This document shows, piece after piece, positions 25,401-34,700 of a stretch of DNA of 64,000 bases. The notes under the pieces are model-generated. The model did not search any database, had not been told where the DNA came from, and saw only the letters and a program-made list of their open reading frames with translations. The stretch is from Dipteris shenzhenensis. Its lineage: Eukaryota > Polypodiophyta > Polypodiopsida > Gleicheniales. The number at the start of each line of letters is the position of its first letter. Position 1 is the first letter of the stretch. The translations under genes and the position numbers were made by a program. The stretch is from the NCBI GenBank assembly GCA_047967505.1, contig CM106539.1; one strand, written 5' to 3'.

Positions 25401-25597
25401 ATTACTTAATTGGGCTTTCTTATTTTATAACTTTACTTACAATACACGTGTTTAATTCCTTGCTACTGCAAGTGTGTCTGATCCCTATATTTCAGCAGGA
25501 TTCATTGGAGGAGATATACAGGAGGAACGGTGCAGCTGGCACAGATTCATCTCCATCTAAAAGAAGCAAACGCTCTAAGAGAAAACGTGCAGCTTAA
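10492..25597 (+). CDS. ALB3: ALBINO3 (Oxa1/YidC/Alb3 thylakoid insertase), 3' part: eight exons
   Basis: Joined exons 10492-10552, 11014-11087, 19583-19687, 19854-19961, 20067-20170, 24931-25098, 25200-25356 and 25496-25597 give one unbroken frame of 292 residues plus stop. All introns have GT-AG ends. The protein is the membrane core and C-terminus of ALB3, which inserts light-harvesting proteins into the thylakoid membrane together with cpSRP54, cpSRP43 and cpFtsY. Signatures include GVNPLAGCLPTLATIPVWIG, GSGISWLFPFV, YLVLPLLLILSQYVSM and LPLMIGYFSLSVPSGL. After the last membrane segment comes a long hydrophilic tail with GERFRQLK, an acidic run (about residues 230-245 of this piece) and a basic end (RSKRSKRKRAA), as in the cpSRP43-binding tail of plant ALB3. 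The transit peptide and first membrane segment (about 170 residues in the family) must lie upstream of the window. Two introns are 8.5 and 4.8 kb long and filled with antisense retroelement pieces. No stop or frameshift is seen, so the gene looks functional. Confidence 0.93.
11014..11087 (+). CDS. ALB3: ALB3 exon b
   Basis: 74 bases after TTCTGCAG and before GTGAGAG. Encodes GCLPTLATIPVWIGLYRALS and NVANE, the second membrane segment of the insertase. Confidence 0.93.
11088..11617 (+). other. ALB3 intron, no recognisable element
   Basis: AT-rich intron sequence with nothing I can name. Confidence 0.5.
11618..12150 (+). repeat. 200-bp tandem duplication, Gln/CAG-rich, in ALB3 intron
   Basis: Two copies start at about 11781 and 11981 (CATTTCATAGGGAGGATAGA and its near-match), offset 200 bases. 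Each holds GCAGCAGCAGCC and reads as a Gln-rich peptide in one frame (HFIGRIEVV..EGQQ..MQQQP..HQR). Stops fall between and after the copies. It may be a captured, decayed fragment of a Gln-rich gene; I do not recognise the parent. Confidence 0.55.
12280..13080 (-). mobile_element. LINE fragments with a zinc-binding RT tail
   Basis: Minus-strand translation near 12860-12970 gives RLCNLCNTQKVETKDHV followed by YPGYYEIPGR, the Cys-Cys-His-Cys-like tail found after LINE reverse transcriptases, with stops. The part 12280-12640 is less clear but has the same orientation. It is antisense to ALB3. Confidence 0.6.
13089..13370. repeat. 162-bp imperfect tandem duplication
   Basis: CTTTTGACTGTTGTAAT starts at 13089 and again at 13251. 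Both copies share ATACTCTACAGATGGGCCAG. No coding meaning is apparent. Confidence 0.7.
13690..14000 (-). mobile_element. LINE fragment
   Basis: Minus frame contains QVSSHRLRIKTR, matching QISSHRLRIKNGRAEG of the fuller LINE copy at 15319-15930, with similar upstream words. Short and antisense to ALB3. Confidence 0.5.
14001..14715. other. intron sequence, nothing recognised
   Basis: No gene or named repeat seen in this part of the long ALB3 intron. Confidence 0.4.
14716..15930 (-). mobile_element. LINE 3' part ending in a (CT)n tract
   Basis: On minus: a reverse-transcriptase C-terminal region (ISSHRLRIKNGRAEG), then the zinc-binding tail ERHICTLCDIQEIESEEHFI with FGCPVYYEIQ, then about 600 bases of 3' untranslated sequence. 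It ends at a (CT)n microsatellite (GA repeat at 14716-14741 on plus) where a poly(A) tail would be expected. A close relative lies at 19036-19440. A GT/G-rich tract sits at the other edge (15865-15915). Confidence 0.75.
16085..17500 (-). mobile_element. LINE 3' part ending in a (TG)n tract
   Basis: Minus reading: a linker with PWFDDQCQ (near 17255), a region upstream of DGQMHLVYHQLRIE, then the zinc-binding tail EQRICKLCTLEEVETEEHFL with TCLVYYEIRDD, a 3' region with LINE-like CTCTCGAGAACATTATACAT, and a terminal (TG)n (CA repeat at 16085-16103 on plus). It is broken and antisense to ALB3. It differs from the 14716-15930 copy in the tail sequence. Confidence 0.7.
17501..18041. other. intron sequence, nothing recognised
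   Basis: Contains a TTTTATAGGCC patch at 17988-17998 but no gene or defined repeat. Confidence 0.35.
18042..19035 (-). mobile_element. gypsy element A family: 3' LTR plus chromodomain fragment
   Basis: 18042-18571 is a 530-base LTR matching 7847-8377 over its whole length; its first base pair is TA where intact LTRs have TG. It is followed by the polypurine tract and by the integrase tail and chromodomain ([31 protein letters not shown]) on minus. The homology stops abruptly at about 19035, where LINE sequence begins. It lies in the 8.5-kb ALB3 intron, antisense. Confidence 0.85.
19036..19440 (-). mobile_element. LINE fragment, copy of 15370-15780
   Basis: Near-parallel to 15370-15780, with the same zinc-binding tail words and SSIALTRLFP..LMRSTRSF upstream on minus. 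It is fused directly to the gypsy fragment on its left and ends at a G run and GA repeat (19439-19488), only 94 bases before ALB3 exon c. Confidence 0.7.
19439..19488. repeat. (G)n(GA)n microsatellite
   Basis: A run of G followed by about 20 GA units, directly upstream of ALB3 exon c. Confidence 0.95.
19583..19687 (+). CDS. ALB3: ALB3 exon c
   Basis: 105 bases between GTCCCAG and GTAAGT, 35 codons in phase 0. Encodes GLLTEGFFWIPSLAGP through ISWLFPFV, the lumenal loop and start of a membrane segment. The intron before it is 8.5 kb. Confidence 0.93.
19854..19961 (+). CDS. ALB3: ALB3 exon d
   Basis: 108 bases between TTTGTAG and GTAAGG, 36 codons. Encodes DGHPPLGWSDTIAYLVLPLL and the rest of the fourth membrane segment through MQTPQ. 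Confidence 0.93.
20067..20170 (+). CDS. ALB3: ALB3 exon e
   Basis: 104 bases between TTTCCAG and GTAACT. Encodes SDDPNQKNSQVILKFLPLMI through SGLSLY plus two bases of tryptophan, the fifth membrane segment. The next intron is 4.8 kb and holds a gypsy LTR and gag. Confidence 0.93.
20326..20450. repeat. inverted repeat, 32-base arms
   Basis: Left arm 20326-20357 (GGAGAGTCTTCTTGGG...) and right arm 20419-20450 (...AAAAAGACTCTCC) pair at 29 of 32 positions around a 61-base loop rich in T and G. Lies in an ALB3 intron just after exon e. May be a fold-back element remnant. Confidence 0.8.
20499..20762. repeat. 145-bp tandem duplication with poly(C) joins
   Basis: 20499-20617 and 20644-20762 are nearly identical (CCTTATTCCCATAGTGACC ... 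GATATTGACAATTG), separated by a run of about 14 C. Confidence 0.9.
20763..21574. other. intron sequence, nothing recognised
   Basis: Pyrimidine-rich start, otherwise plain AT-rich intron without an element I can name. Confidence 0.4.
21580..22178 (-). pseudogene. gypsy gag fragment
   Basis: About 195 codons on minus with one early in-frame TAG (near 22047). The second part reads through a retrotransposon gag domain (VEVWLHKWEEAF-like region, HLFIEAADRWW, FKAEFKKHFLPPDEESRAWD). It ends at the truncation point, so no zinc knuckle or protease follows. Confidence 0.75.
22792..23264 (-). repeat. 5' LTR of the intronic gypsy element
   Basis: Begins TGTTATATAC and ends ACACCAACA on plus, that is TG...CA with matching TGTT/AACA termini, next to an initiator tRNA-Met primer site at about 22776-22790. 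Confidence 0.8.
23265..24600 (-). pseudogene. heavily decayed gypsy integrase region
   Basis: Minus frames give scattered integrase words: HPLEIPSMI and HSTPIKET-like pieces at 23950-24250, and RKIDFHEGEKVYCNRVFRTL with KLTPQY at 23470-23600, interrupted by many stops. It is probably the remains of an older element in which the 22792-23264 LTR copy landed. Confidence 0.55.
24716..24842 (+). repeat. decayed duplicate of ALB3 exon f acceptor and 5' half
   Basis: 24716-24800 matches 24884-24968 with clear similarity (GATAGGGCTGTTATTC against GATAGGACTGTTATGC; shared ACAACAAGTAT). Weaker similarity runs on to about 24842. The copy has CCCAATG where the real acceptor has CAAAGG, so the AG is lost and the copy is dead as an exon. 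Confidence 0.75.
24931..25098 (+). CDS. ALB3: ALB3 exon f
   Basis: 168 bases after TTTCAAAG and before GTGCTTT. Completes the tryptophan and encodes LTNNILSTGQQVWLRKLGG, then the start of the stromal tail to QRRGE. A decayed partial duplicate of its acceptor and 5' half lies just upstream at 24716-24842. Confidence 0.9.
25200..25356 (+). CDS. ALB3: ALB3 exon g
   Basis: 157 bases after CGTGATAG and before GTATTAC. Encodes FRQLKMEEARKKAEQAEAAK and an Asp/Glu-rich run ending in IASAK. The splice phase matches exon f. Its 3' end and donor are duplicated 42 bases downstream, so an in-frame longer form ending at 25398 is possible. Confidence 0.9.
25346..25429 (+). repeat. 42-bp tandem duplication covering an ALB3 5' splice site
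   Basis: CTTCTGCAAAGGTATTACTT occurs at 25346 and 25388. Both copies carry AAAG|GTATTAC. The 42 inserted bases are 14 codons without a stop, so either donor keeps the frame. Confidence 0.9.
25496..25597 (+). CDS. ALB3: ALB3 last exon
   Basis: Starts at a TTCAGCAG tandem acceptor (25496 or 25499, differing by one glutamine codon) and encodes DSLEEIYRRNGAAGTDSSPS and KRSKRSKRKRAA, then TAA at 25595-25597. The basic end matches the conserved C-terminal motif of plant ALB3. Confidence 0.92.
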   Translation, partial: QDSLEEIYRRNGAAGTDSSPSKRSKRSKRKRAA

Positions 25598-26010
25598 CTG
25601 CAGCTTCTTTATCAGTCTATCATTAAGAGCTATTGAGTTCTGATACATAGTGCTTGAGATGGTGACAGCTTGTACGGATGCGCTTATTCATTGCAGTGTA
25701 AAATCTTTGCCAGGCATGCTATCCTTGTACGAATGAAGGTACGTAAGCTCATAGCAACCTGTCAGGTGCAGGATTTTTCTTTTGTGGTCGCTAGCACATA
25801 CAATTGTAAGCACAGCCTCTTTGTAGTATCTTGATATTAAGCCTCATAAAGCACAGATGAATAGTAAAGTTTCTGACAGGCGAAACTCTCAATTTCATGC
25901 ATATGTCACTATAGTCCTGGCCGTGAACATCTTGGATTGTTAGGCATTGGTAGCCTTGGGTATCGTAGAAGATAGTAATCAGCATTGTGCTCCATGATAT
26001 TCTTTGGTAA

Positions 26011-26180
26011 TAATACATGCAGTTGTTTGGTAGGCTGGAGAATAAAGAGGTAAAGCTCATTGCACATAGATGTTCCCTCCCCCCTTTGTTACTGATAACG
26101 CATGCAGTTGTTTCTTGTGCTGAAGACTAAAGATACAAACGTCATGGTGCATCGATCCCCATCTACCCCCCCTTGCCCCT
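26011..26180. repeat. degenerate tandem duplication of about 86 bp
   Basis: CATGCAGTTGTTT at 26017 and 26101, followed by parallel but diverged text ending in C-rich stretches. Confidence 0.5.
26041..26046 (+). terminator. candidate ALB3 poly(A) signal
   Basis: AATAAA 444 bases after the ALB3 stop codon. An AATGAA variant lies closer, at about 25732. Which one is used cannot be told from sequence. Confidence 0.3.
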
Positions 26181-29100
26181 TTTCCTGTGTCATTTTTGCC
26201 TATCTTTTATTTGCTTGTACGCCTAAAATGCAAACAAAACCTGAATTTATTCATAGGACCGTGAGTTGCTGTGGCATGATGATGCAGAGAGAGCACAACA
26301 GCTTATCTTACCCTAATGCTAGATACCTCTTAATTGTTTACAGGCTTGCTTCCCAATGAATTCACTTAAAAGAGTATGAGCAGTAAAGCACTGGAAGTGC
26401 AAACTGAGTTTGTGAACAACAGATCCATGGCATTGTCGATGTGAGCAAGTGTTAAAGATCAAACAATAATTTTGCCTATTTTGTGATCTTGGTGTAAGAA
26501 AATTAGTAACCCAATGTTTTCTATGGTATTGAAGTCACATCCACATCCACATCCACACGTTTTCTCCTGCAGTGCTCATTGTTTACTAAACATCTGCTGT
26601 ATCCACCTTTCTCTGGTCCCTTTTAGAACTTGTTCTAAGACCTTTTTCATTGTAAGGTATTTTCCTTAAAACCTGCATTTCAGACACACCCACCCATGTC
26701 CTACCACATGCGCTCTACACACATGCTGACAAGCCATTTGGTTAACTTTTGTCATATGCTTCCGCCTGCTTAAAGGCTTAACCATAAGTTTCTTCACAGT
26801 CAGTTACAAAATAAATGGGATGGAGAGGAAGGCAATTTACTATACATGAAGCATTGAGTTTGAACATTGGTTTATTTAGTAGTAGTAGAGGACTCGTATT
26901 TGAGTGTTCTTTGTCTAATCTCCATCTTGTGTTTCTCAGCCTCTTAATTTGATATCGAGGGTGAGGTGGTGGGAGGTTGGGTGAGAGGAAGGCTTAGTTA
27001 GGCAAGGGGAAGAGTAATGGAAGGGGTTGATCAAGAGTGGGGTTGAGGTTCAGAAATTGCATTGCATGCGAGAAAAGGGTTGAGACCAAGCTGTACACAT
27101 CCACATTATTCTAAGCTCCTGTACTTCATGGGGAAGGTGAGGTGATGATAAGGGTATGTGGTTGGGCATATGATGAAGATTGGTAAGGTTGGTTGATCAC
27201 TTCGTCTCTAATGCAAGGAAGTGATCAGCAAACCTTACCACCATGGCCCATGATTGTAAAAGGTCACCTTCATGTATGGTCCCACATAATCCCTAATGTT
27301 ATCAGTTCCGGTTCGTGAACCAGATAAAGTGATGCGAGCGAAAGCCCCTAGATTCATGAATATGTAGATAGAAGTATAACACCATATGAGTAGACATAGT
27401 TTTAGCAAACTTGGCCACCTCAGCGTGGCTATTTAAGCACCCAGGGGAGGTACCGACATGTACTTTCGTAGGAATATATGTACTAAGGGGGGTGATGGAT
27501 TATTGTTTGTAACTCACATTTTACCACCTTGCAATAGCCAATACATCAAGGCACCAAGGGAAGGTTTTGAGAATTTAACACAAAATTTAGACAACATAAT
27601 GAGTAAATGTATGAAGGCAAAAGCATGTTGTCATATAGCATGGAAGCTTAATCCAACATGTGAGCAAGCAATGCAAATATGTACTCCACTCTTATAAGCC
27701 ATTTTATAACATAACATATGCAAGCTTTGAAGTCTATGACTACAAGTCCCAATCTTGTAAGTTTCTGTCCTTAATTGGCTTAGCCTTTTATCATCATGTC
27801 TACACCCAGGTTGCATCCAACTTAGAATAGTGGTGTTGTTAGTATAGGATCAGTGTTCGTTTAGGCCACTTTCTCATTAGTAGTGGAGCTTGATCCATGC
27901 TTTTAACAAAGGGCTCATCCCACGAAGTGAAAAATGAAGTTTCCGTTGTGCATTCTCTACAACATGGTATCTGGGCCTATTGGGCCTTTCCCAATAGTAT
28001 ATGATACTTACCTTAGAAAATATGTATGTATCAAAAATATTTTAAAAGTGGCTCATGTCTCTTATGCTTAATTCTTCCTACCTCCGTTCCTTTATTCATA
28101 ACACTTAGCCTTAGTTTGAAGATTATCCCTCTTGCTTTATTGAGATTTAGGTAGCAAACCTCTTGTCATGATAAGGATTCAAGGGCATATTTTTGGACTT
28201 TCAAAATAAATATGGAGCAACATTGTCATTCATGCAGACACCCATGGACACATTATGTGTGTTGTAAGTTCATCATTCTAGCCAAGGGTGGTTATTGTAG
28301 CCATGGAAAACAATTTATGAGTTGAAGTGCGACCCTACCTCCACAAAAGAGCAATAGTGAAAGAGCTTGAATCTGGGTCTCAAATTGTAGTCTACTATTT
28401 TATTGGAGTGTGCTAAATCTTATGAATGTAATGTAAGGTGGTAAGTTCTTCTAGCTAATAGGCCTACGTGACCTTTAACTTGCAATTAATTTGGTCCTAC
28501 AAATCAGGCTACATATAATCTACAATAGAACACTACCCTTTTTAGGACCATTGTTTGTTAGATAGAACATGAGGAAAAATATTCCAATTGCTCTTAACTC
28601 GCATACATTCATCAAACTTACTTTTGGTAGTATGCTAGTCAATTATGGTTGCCTTACGTGATTTGGTTCTACCAACCATTTTGGGAGCTCTATCATGGGC
28701 AAGCTTAGCCTCAGATCTTAGTGAAAGAATGCATGTCCCTTTTTAATTGGTGCTATCTTAACACTTCAGCATGCTTCTCCTTTAAAAGCGCTAGTCTTGA
28801 TCGTCATCCTCACTACGTTGTTTAACATTGCGAAGCTTCTATTGATTCAACACCTTCTAGTCTTCATTCTCATCCTCTAGAGAGATTTGAGAAAAGACCT
28901 AAATGAGAGAGCCATGGTTGAAAGTAAATTTTCTCCAGTGAGATGAAGAGACACCTTTTAAGCTAATTACAGTGCTAGTGTGTGATAATACAACAAGCAT
29001 GGAAGTATAAAGGCATCAAGTCTACAATTGAATTAATAATTTGACATTTGTCAAGAAAGCATAATAATCGATTAGTATTTTGGTCAATTCCCGTGACCTT

Positions 29101-31079
29101 TTATATCTTTATAAGCATAATTTCTTTTTTTGAGATATGTACTAGAAAACTAATAAACTCAATTGCTTACACCTCCCAACCATAATAGAGAGAGGATATG
29201 AGTTTTTTCTTTATTGATTTTCTCGTTATTCGGCTATAAGAATACATAATGATTACTTCCATGAATGTGCATGTTGTCATAATTAGGCGTGACATATTTA
29301 TCAACATAACAATGACCTATCATAGCTAGTTCATTGGACAGAGGAAGCAATAATAACAATTCACACCACTCTCTTGCCTAGTCTTTTCAGTGAGACAACA
29401 TAAAGCATCTGCACAAATTAAGAAGACAAGGGGGACATACAAGTATTATTGAGAGGGACGCTAAACTTCAAATCACCCTAGTGAGGAGGATCCACTCTAC
29501 TTTCTAAATGCATGAAGCCTATATCTAGACTAGATTCTTTAGCCCACAACCTCTCATCCCATGCTTAGAAAAAAATGCCTAGATTGTATCCTTCCTTGGG
29601 GAACACACCCCAAGATTGACTTCTAAATTGATGTTTGATGGGATCTATTCTTTCAACTAAATCTTTTGTAGAGCCCATGAATTTTGTTTGATGAAGTGAT
29701 ATCTTGGATTTTTCATGCTTTCATATCATATTTTTTTGTCAAATAGGTTCTAAAGGTCAATTATATGCTCACTGTGCAAGGAATGGCTTTCAAATATCAT
29801 TGCATGGCTACCTTTCTAGACTTGCTTCTACCTTTATAAGTGTGTGTAATAATTTAGTTGGATATTTATGTCTACACTCCCTGGAGACTTCGCTACACAT
29901 CTATTTTTCTTGTCTCAAAACACAAAGATGAAAAGAGAGGGTCCAAGGATCAAATCACCCTCATTTAACTTGCTAGGTGCCTAAATTTCATGAACTATCC
30001 ACAAGAATTCACTTTTTATGTTCTTTATGTGGATGTGACCTCTTAAAATCATAAGTCTAATAAGGGCCGGTGGTTGGCCTCCTCTTCGGTTGGTCAACGA
30101 GATCGTATAAAAGATTCATTGTTATCTACATTTATTAGATTATGCTTACCTTCTCTAGTTTGATTTCAATCTTGAGTCATGAGATCGTCCTCAATAACTT
30201 TTTCCTAGAGTTCTTGTTTCTTTCTATTAGACTTGCCCTTTGGCTTAACTCTTGGATCTTTGTAGCTCTTTTGATGTGGACCTGATGCTCCTTGTAATTC
30301 AATCAAGTTGAGAAGTCTCCTTCTGCATTTCTTCTCAATACCAAACTAAAGATGTCCAAGTAGTGTTGGACAAGGCTTAAAAGTAGCTCTAAGGGATTTG
30401 ATATTCTAATAGCTATCAAAGAAAGAATGTCATGGTCGAACCATTGTTTGATGGGTGTTATGATATTAAAACCCTTAGAGAACCCTTTTGAGCCATGGCT
30501 AGCAGTACTTGGACTTCTTTAGTTTGGAACAAGGAACAAATCTTCTCAACATGATTGAATTGTGCTAGCACATTGCTTGGCTTCTTCGTTTCCTACAAGA
30601 CAGAGTTACAAGAGGTGGTAAATCATAGACTTGCAGTTGGGATAAAGAGTTAGGTGTAGCTATTGGATGTAGTGACACCACAGAGATGTGTGCTCACTAT
30701 TCAACATCCATGTTAGCTCTTGAAGCCTGTCTACGTCCAGCTGGATATGCGATTTTGATAAATTGGTGACTGGTCTTAGTTGAGTTTGAGGAGCAGTACT
30801 TGGGTCTGGGATGACTCATGCTGGCCTTTAAGGTGGTGCAACAATCCTAGATGCTTGGAGTTGGTGACCTGCACGCTGCAAAGATTGGTGAGTTTGGAGT
30901 TGAGGTGCTCAATGTGTCCTCTCTAACTGCTCTCACTACTCTACCAAATATTTATTCGCACTATATGCCTATGGTGCATGCCGACCTTACAAATGTGTTC
31001 CAATTTTAAAAGGGCCTCTTGGATTAGAAAATGTGAGCAACACTTCATCTTGAGATTAGGAAACTAGCCAATAGCGCAA
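26181..31079. other. gene-poor spacer
   Basis: Nearly 5 kb without a credible gene. It has a 23-bp-arm hairpin at 27181-27240 and short CCACATCCACAT repeats near 26538-26560. The stretch 27840-31079 probably includes very old gypsy sequence, because a reverse-transcriptase remnant in minus orientation begins at 31390, but no motif is readable below 31080. Confidence 0.4.
27181..27240. repeat. hairpin with 23-bp arms
   Basis: 27181-27203 (TGGTAAGGTTGGTTGATCAC..) and 27218-27240 (..GTGATCAGCAAACCTTACCA) pair with two mismatches around a 14-base loop. No surrounding gene. Confidence 0.85.
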
Positions 31080-31390
31080 TGCTTGGGCATCGAGTCCACT
31101 GCAATCCATCCCGTCCTTGGAAATTATGTCCTAGTAGCATCTTGCTACTTACTGCAAAAGCACACTTGGACAGGTTCAATGAAAATCAGGACTCTTGGCA
31201 GTTGGTTAAACATAATGTTAAGTGATGGAGGTGCTGCTCTCAACTTCCTTAGATCCTGAAGCCATCCAAAAGCATCCTCATGAATGAGGTTAGGTATTCA
31301 TCATAGATCTCCTCCACAAATTCATTAAAAAGCTGAGCAAGTGTATTCTTCAAGCCAAAGATCATAACACGACATAGTCTCTAGTGTGAT
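31080..31390 (-). pseudogene. decayed gypsy reverse transcriptase
   Basis: Minus frame reads IFGLKNTLAQLFNEFVEEIY, FMRMLLDGF (catalytic FLDD changed to LLDG), then HLHHLTLCLTNC and SLNLSKCAFAV..LLGH, the order seen in gypsy palms and connection domains. Stops and frame changes show it is long dead. Confidence 0.7.
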
Positions 31391-31695
31391 GACTCACGTG
31401 TCATGGGGATATTGAAGGAATGCCGAGGGAGCCTCTCCTCCTACTACTCCTTGTGGAAGAAATGAAAGCACAAACCATCCTCAAGTGTCACTCTTGAGAC
31501 TCCTAGATTGTTGCATTATGTTTCCATGAGAAAGAAAAGGGAAAGGGCTTAAGAGAAGAGAGAAGGGAAGAGGGAAGAGAAGAGGGGAAGGCTCTTATTC
31601 CAAACATGTGCATACAACAATGAAGGCCAAAATCAACCATTTGGCCTTTTATACATTCCACCTTTTGAATGGAGGGCCATACTATTTTTTCACCA

Positions 31696-31698
<3 letters not shown>

Positions 31699-31732
<34 letters not shown>

Positions 31733-31733
31733 G

Positions 31734-31768
<35 letters not shown>

Positions 31769-31769
31769 C
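31699..31769. repeat. compound (CT)n(CA)n(CG)n(CA)n microsatellite
   Basis: CT repeats, then CA, then CGCGCGCGCG, then CA again. Alternating purine-pyrimidine, so Z-DNA-prone. Confidence 0.95.
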
Positions 31770-34700
31770 CCTTGACAATTATGTTTAAGAATGGATGTAC
31801 TTTATAAGCCAACCTTTTGCATAACATTTAATGAGTCAAACAGCTCGTTGCTTAGTTATGGTCAAAAAAGGATATTCCTTATAGGCTAGTTCCAATAAAA
31901 TGGTGCTGATTATTAAGGTCAAATATGATTAGCAAATGTCCCTTGATTTTTGAGAGGGCAAGGAAAAGACCAAAGGACCCTTCATTTTCCAAGCACTTAA
32001 GCAGGAAATTTGGGATTATCTTTTTCATGGTGGAGCTTTTACACATAAAGTATACATGTTGTGCAATATCTACTGATAGTTGTTGTGGTCTCCTCCTACA
32101 ACAACTATGAGGTATGTAGCTTTCCACTACCTACTTGCGTGTAGATATGGTGAGATGATTTCTCTAGTTCTACACTCCAATGGCAACCTATTGCATGTAT
32201 GAATATATTGGCTATGAATACGCATGCATGAATATTGTGAGGAGCTTCCTGTAGAGGAATGCGCTTTTGTAGTTTCATCTTCAAGCATTTGCTGCATGCT
32301 GTGGAGACTAATATTGTAAGAGATGGTAACTTAGAACTAGAGTGTCAGACATCCAAAGTCGTTGCAGACATATTAGCTTCATGTGTTGAGACTATTGGTT
32401 GCATAGGCTCTTGTGGATTGAAGAGAAGGTCAATTGGCATGTCTACTGATTTCATATGGGACCATGAGCTCTTCGCCAGAGTATATGGCTAAATGTACAT
32501 AAGGAAGCTAAATGTACATAGGGACATGCTTTTTTTCTTTATGAGCACCCTCTTATATGTATATGATGCTCCACACATGGTCTTTTATACTAAGGCGCCA
32601 CGTGGTCTTTTATACATGGCATAACTTTTTATACTATGGAGCAATTGCATGCCATAGTGGACATTTTGTTTAAACCATCCACCCTTTTTCCCATTTACAT
32701 GGCCATGCTTATCTCCTATGGCTATATGACCACTCCTATTTACATGGCCATTCCTATCTACATTAGGGCTGTCCCTTGGTCATCTTAGCTCCATAATTGG
32801 GACCCTTAATTCAATTAACTTAATCATGTAGGCATGAGTATAGATGCTGGGATAAATGCCATAATTCCCTTGCTAACCATTATCCTACTTAATTTTTTGG
32901 CAGATGCAATGGATTCTCAGCAAAATTTATGGGTTTAGTAATATGATTATAGTAAAAGGAAGGGAAATACTTCTTCCCCTTCTATATCATCTTGGAGGTG
33001 GCCACCTTGGGATTGAAATTTTCATTACTTTAACTTAGAATTATGTGATTAGCTTTTCATATATTTATTTGCATATATGATCATAATGTGTGTGTGGCGG
33101 GATCCTGGTGGGATTGGGAAATTTCCAATCCTTGTTATTTTTCCCATGGATTAATTTTGCACTTTACTTTTGACATTGATAACAAGCTCTTCAATGCTAT
33201 GACACCTGTCTTCCCTTCAGGTTTAAGCTATGTTCCTAACTTAAGCGTGTTGGATGGTGGTAGGTATCAGCATTGTGGTGCAAAGGTTCTTTCATGGAAA
33301 TTTTCTTTTTCAATCCTAAAAATATTATCTTTCTAGGATTCAACCACATTTTGTCTTTATAAATACCTTTTCTTACACACACACACTTTTCTCCAAAAAA
33401 ATTTTAAAAAAATCACATGCACACTCACACCTCTCCTTGACTCTAACCCCAAAACCACCATTTGTTTTTTAATCCTTAAATAAATGACACTTGTTCTTTT
33501 AAATTAATTTAATTTCACTTAACAACCATATATGTATGCATTTCCTAATAAATTATTAAGTATTTTTTCATTCCTCCCCCCGGCCTTCCCACACTTACAC
33601 ATACATACACAATTTTCCCTTTACCCTCACTTATGTGCTTTAATAAACCTCCATAAGCATCCCTGTTTTCTTTGTTTTTTCCTAACCTCCCTTGTACTCC
33701 CGTTTATTCTTTCTTATTTTTTCTTACCTAATCCCCTAATCTTTTATTTCTACATGTATTACCTCATGATTGTTTATTAATAATAAATTTTTTAATTATA
33801 TACATACATATATATTTATTTATTTATTTAACAAGAGAAGATAAAAAGGTTAAGCTTCTCGAGGGTGAGGACTACCCCCCTTGTGGGTCTAAATGGTTCC
33901 TTAAAGAGAATGAAAAGGTCCCCCTTGTTTGTGAGAAATGTATGCATATTGGGTAGTGTGTCATATACCCCCCCAACTTTATGTCTATAAATTGCATTGA
34001 TTACTTCAAAATCTAGTGGGTTGTCTTGGCCTTTGGTATAAGAGATAACAAGCTGGGGTGCATATGCATTAACTATCTTCCCTCACAAATCTATGATGTT
34101 CTAACAACTGGGTTTCTTTGGATGGTGCCAGGTAAGTGGACCTTTCATTTCAAGGCTGGACTACCTAACGGATTCGACATTTTTGTACTACTAATTCTAG
34201 TCAGAAAACTCAATATAATGAAAAATTCTTTTACCAGCTCGCCTAATTTCTGTTTTATAAAATTTTTGGATTGCAATATTGTAAAAAGGTACTTCAATTT
34301 AGTTTTATTTATTTATATTTTCCAACCAATGCTTTTTTATCCAAATGATTGAATTAATTATATGGTTCATTTATTGATGGGATTATTAAATCTAAACACA
34401 CACACACACATTTTTACAAGCACTTGGGCCCATACGGGGCTCCAAGGTAGATCTCCTATTGTTTACCTCTCATCCTCTCTTTCTTCTCTATCCTATCTTG
34501 CAAACTATCCCATCGCTTCTGTTGCATAGGCTGTTAACCATGGCAGTTAGCATGCCCTAATTCCTACTCTTGATCCATTCATGGATCGGACTCGGTGCAT
34601 GATGTCAAACTTTAGGGTGTTGTTCATGATGCGATGGCAGGGGAGGCTTCCAAAAATGTGTCTAAACATATCTTCAAAGGTCTAGATGTGGTTCCCATTG

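Noticed and set aside
25099-25455. 118-codon frame taken as a single exon from 25099
   Set aside because: The first 34 codons are intron sequence. The splice phase from exon f and the family sequence GERFRQLK place the exon start at 25200.
32259-32492. 77-codon plus frame (LLHAVETNIVRDGN..) as a gene
   Set aside because: No known motif, no splice context and a decayed neighbourhood. Kept only as a note in the spacer.
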